NCBI RefSeq assembly: GCF_004340945.1
Contig: NZ_SLYD01000011.1
Location: 1-64,000 of the forward strand
Source: Sphingomonas sp. PP-F2F-A104-K0414
GTDB taxonomy: Bacteria; Pseudomonadota; Alphaproteobacteria; Sphingomonadales; Sphingomonadaceae
Length of the DNA stretch: 64,000 nucleotides
Direction of reading: 5' to 3'
Each line of letters opens with the position of its first letter. Positions within the stretch are counted from its first letter, which is position 1. Below, piece by piece: positions 61,772 to 64,000 of the stretch. A program made the position numbers and the translations under genes. Below the pieces are notes generated by a model. The model saw only the letters and a list, made by a program, of their open reading frames with translations. It did not search any database and was not told the DNA's origin.

Positions 61772-63262
61772 TTGGACCGTCAGCCACTCCCACCTTCGCC
61801 TATTCGACCGTACGATGCCTCAGGTGTCGTACGCGAGGCTGTCGACGCCTTTGCGTCCCGCCTCAACGAACATGACCCCTTCGTTGCGGCGTTCGATCAC
61901 TGCATTACGCCGATGGTCGTCAGCGATCCAACGCTACCGGACAACCCGCTGGTTTACGTCAATCGTGCGTTCGAGGCTCTGACGGGGTTCTCGGCAGTCG
62001 AGGTCGTTGGCCGGAACTGCCGTTTCATGCAGGGACCGTTGACCGATCAGGCCGACGTCCAACGCATGAAGGACGCAATTGCTCTCCGTAAGCCGATCGA
62101 TATCGACCTCCTGAATCACCGTCGTGATGGCACGCCGTTCTGGAACCGCCTCATGGTCGCGCCCGTGCATGACGCGACCGGCAGCCTACGCTACTTCGTG
62201 GCATCCCAGCTCGATGTCACACTCGAGCGGCACGGGCTGTTGCAGTTGGAACGCGACCGCGACACGCTGAGTGCCGAGCTTGCGAAGCGCGAAGTTGCGC
62301 TAGCCGAACGAGAGGCCCGCCTGGCACTTGCGCTCGATGCTGGCGGACTGGGCACTTGGACCATCGACCTGCCAGAATGGCGGCTCAGCTACTCGCCAAG
62401 TTGCCTGACGAACTTTGGCCGGCCTGTCGGCGAAAAGTTGTCGATAGAAAGTATGTTGGCATGCGTCCATCCAGAGGATCGAGACCTCCTCACGAACTCG
62501 CTGAACAGCGCTGTCGAGCATGGCACGCGGTATAACGTCGAATACCGTATATTGACGCCTGAAGGCGAGCAACGCTGGATCCATTCCCAAGGCTCGCTGC
62601 AGCGCCGTGCGGATGGCACTCCGTTGGCGGTTTCGGGCTTTTCGAGCAATGTCTCAGCGCGCAAATTCGCCGAGGAGCAACGTTCGGTTCTGGCCCATGA
62701 ACTGACACACCGCGTGAAAAACACGCTTGCGACAGTCAGTGCCGTTGTCAGTCAGACGCTACGCGATGCTGCGTCCCTCGCTGAGGCTCGGGATGCGGTA
62801 TCGGGCCGCATCGCCAGCCTAGCGTCTGCCCACGAACTGCTGCTCAAGGACGAGATCGAAGGCGCGGCGATCGGTGAGATCGTCGAGCGGGTGCTCGCGC
62901 CGTTCATGGACAGCAACGGTCGACGTTTTTCCGCTGTCGGCCCGACGATACGGCTGACCCCGGAAGTGACACTTGCGTTGTCGATGGCGCTGCACGAGCT
63001 GGCGACCAATGCGATCAAATATGGCGCCCTTTCGGTACCGGAGGGCCAGGTGACCATACGCTGGGACCTAAACGGCAATGCAACGGAACGCCGGCTTACC
63101 TTCTCCTGGACGGAGCAGGATGGTCCTATCGTTGCAACGCCAACACGTATTGGATTTGGTACGCGAATGATTGAGCGCGTCTTGTCACGCCACATCCGCG
63201 GCAAGGCGGAGATCCAATATCTGCCTGAGGGTATTCGCTTCGTGATCGAAGCGCCGATCTAG
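61772..63262 (+). CDS. LOV-PAS hybrid blue-light histidine kinase (HWE type)
   Basis: 496 residues if the TTG at 61772 is the start; no ATG fits before the LOV domain. The LOV domain (about 38-145) has Cys83 in VGRNCRFMQGP. A helical linker (TLSAELAKREVALAEREARL), a second PAS domain (about 185-295), the HWE-type acceptor His in LAHELTHRVKNTLATVSAVV and the ATPase part (HELATNAIKYGALS) follow. Layout and sequence match the kinase at 30820 along the whole length, so the two are paralogues. It lies 118 bp after the preceding response regulator gene. Confidence 0.9.
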   Translation: MDRQPLPPSPIRPYDASGVVREAVDAFASRLNEHDPFVAAFDHCITPMVVSDPTLPDNPLVYVNRAFEALTGFSAVEVVGRNCRFMQGPLTDQADVQRMKDAIALRKPIDIDLLNHRRDGTPFWNRLMVAPVHDATGSLRYFVASQLDVTLERHGLLQLERDRDTLSAELAKREVALAEREARLALALDAGGLGTWTIDLPEWRLSYSPSCLTNFGRPVGEKLSIESMLACVHPEDRDLLTNSLNSAVEHGTRYNVEYRILTPEGEQRWIHSQGSLQRRADGTPLAVSGFSSNVSARKFAEEQRSVLAHELTHRVKNTLATVSAVVSQTLRDAASLAEARDAVSGRIASLASAHELLLKDEIEGAAIGEIVERVLAPFMDSNGRRFSAVGPTIRLTPEVTLALSMALHELATNAIKYGALSVPEGQVTIRWDLNGNATERRLTFSWTEQDGPIVATPTRIGFGTRMIERVLSRHIRGKAEIQYLPEGIRFVIEAPI

Positions 63263-63353
63263 GCTTTCAACCTTGTCTGACATTTATTAACGCCGTGGCG
63301 GGCCCATTGCGTGAGCACAATGGTTAAAAGCTCAGCTTATCGGGATTTGTCAT

Positions 63354-63704
63354 ATGTGCCATGTGCTCGTCATCGAGGATGATTTCCTCATCGCCGATCA
63401 CATCATCCAGCTGATCGAACGGGCTGGCGGCACATCCTTCGATCAGGCTGCCTCTCAAGAGGAGGCAATCGATGCCGCCAGATTGCGGCCTCCTTCGATC
63501 ATAATGTCCGACGTCAATCTCTCAGCCGGTACCGGCCCTGCCGCGGTGGAAGCCATCATCTTGGAGCATGGGCCGACGCCCGTGATCTTCGTGACTGGCA
63601 CGCGCGAGGCATGCCACGTAAGTTGGCCATCGATGGTTGTTCTCGACAAGCCAATCAACGAACAGGCTCTTATCGCGGCGTTCCAAAGCCTGGCGCCCGC
63701 CTGA
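63354..63704 (+). CDS. Single-domain response regulator
   Basis: 116 residues, receiver domain only: acidic pocket VIEDDF, phospho-acceptor Asp53 in IIMSDVNLSAG, Lys in VVLDKPINEQ. It follows the LOV-PAS kinase by 91 bp on the same strand and is its likely partner. The lack of an output domain matches the regulator near the other LOV-PAS kinase. Confidence 0.88.
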   Translation: MCHVLVIEDDFLIADHIIQLIERAGGTSFDQAASQEEAIDAARLRPPSIIMSDVNLSAGTGPAAVEAIILEHGPTPVIFVTGTREACHVSWPSMVVLDKPINEQALIAAFQSLAPA

Positions 63705-63841
63705 GACAGCAATCGCCGACGGTCAGTGAAGCAGTAGCCCCATCGGCCTTACCGGTAAGACCGGGTACTTCATCAAGTTGTCTCAAGTCACTGAACCCGC
63801 CACGTTCCTTACGATATCCAACAATCATCATGGGAATGTAG

Positions 63842-64000
63842 ATGACCCTTCGTTCGATAGCCGCGCTCGGAGTTGCCGTATTCTTGGGGGCGACGGTGCT
63901 GGCAAAGCCAGTGCCGATCGCGCCTGCGGCGGTGCCGTTCAGCATCGGCTCGATGCGTACTGTGGCCTTGCGGGACATGATCAACCGCGTTCCGAACGAC
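63842..64000 (+). CDS. Probable exported MBL-fold metallo-hydrolase, N-terminus only
   Basis: 53 codons from an ATG to the window edge. A signal peptide (MTLRSIAALGVAVFLGATVL) precedes FSIGSMRTVALRDMINRVPN, which resembles the first strands of exported metallo-beta-lactamase-fold hydrolases (FxxGxxxxxALRD...VPND). The zinc site lies beyond the window, so the family call is tentative. Confidence 0.5.
   Translation, partial: MTLRSIAALGVAVFLGATVLAKPVPIAPAAVPFSIGSMRTVALRDMINRVPND

Noticed and set aside
1..64000. CRISPR arrays, tRNA or rRNA genes
   Set aside because: No regularly spaced direct repeats, no tRNA cloverleaf-like stretch and no rRNA-like sequence were seen; the interspersed repeats are irregularly spaced and in both orientations.

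Overview
The window looks like chromosomal or large-plasmid DNA of a high-GC alphaproteobacterium of the order Sphingomonadales, most likely Sphingomonas. The reasons are several TonB-dependent receptors with the typical DIVVTAxRR TonB box, three LOV-domain histidine kinases of the HWE/HisKA_2 type, dense catabolic operons with ATGA/GTGA start-stop overlaps, and IS6- and IS66-type transposases. No rRNA, tRNA or CRISPR array was seen.

Region 1 (1-1353) is a prophage remnant: a gene cut by the window edge, a small lipoprotein, a tiny membrane protein, and a GH19 endolysin that is frameshifted and cut off by an IS6-family element (about 1354-2150).

Region 2 (2168-14712, all minus strand) is a complete hydroquinone/hydroxyquinol pathway. 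The order in the direction of transcription is AraC regulator, hapC and hapD (two-subunit hydroquinone 1,2-dioxygenase), an outer-membrane porin, hapE (4-hydroxymuconic semialdehyde dehydrogenase), hapF (maleylacetate reductase), hapG (hydroxyquinol 1,2-dioxygenase), a Rieske ferredoxin, pcaI, pcaJ, pcaF, an MFS transporter and a YciI protein (hapH). Together they take hydroquinone or hydroxyquinol to maleylacetate, 3-oxoadipate, and then succinyl-CoA and acetyl-CoA.

Region 3 (15309-27072) is a second catabolic block: SDR dehydrogenase, TonB receptor, acyl-CoA ligase, a MalT-like LuxR regulator, a Baeyer-Villiger-type monooxygenase (BVMO) and an esterase coupled to it. Three copies of one 19-20 bp motif, probably the LuxR operator, lie upstream of the receptor and of the monooxygenase. 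The enzyme set fits alcohol -> ketone -> ester -> acid + alcohol/phenol -> acyl-CoA. If the ketone is an aryl ketone, the phenol released would be hydroquinone, the substrate of region 2. An IS66-family remnant (27322-28077) ends the block.

Region 4 (28.4-64 kb) looks like the resident genome. It carries a family of intergenic repeats in both orientations that is not seen left of 28.4 kb. It holds a HEPN-like protein, small membrane proteins, a LOV kinase/response-regulator pair, an Rmf/CrpP-like protein, a pair of paralogous unannotated proteins of 45-47 residues, PepSY and Nudix proteins, and a glycoside/ester locus (GH3, two alpha/beta hydrolases, TonB receptor, two TetR regulators, flavin monooxygenase and SDR) whose two promoter regions share one palindromic operator. 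Further right are a GNAT, an SDR/AraC pair, a TonB-like protein, two TonB receptors broken and joined head to head at about 51,141, a DszA/NtaA-type monooxygenase with a thioredoxin-fold partner, a short tyrosine recombinase, an M48 protease, two more LOV kinases with response regulators, and the start of a probable MBL-fold hydrolase at the right edge.
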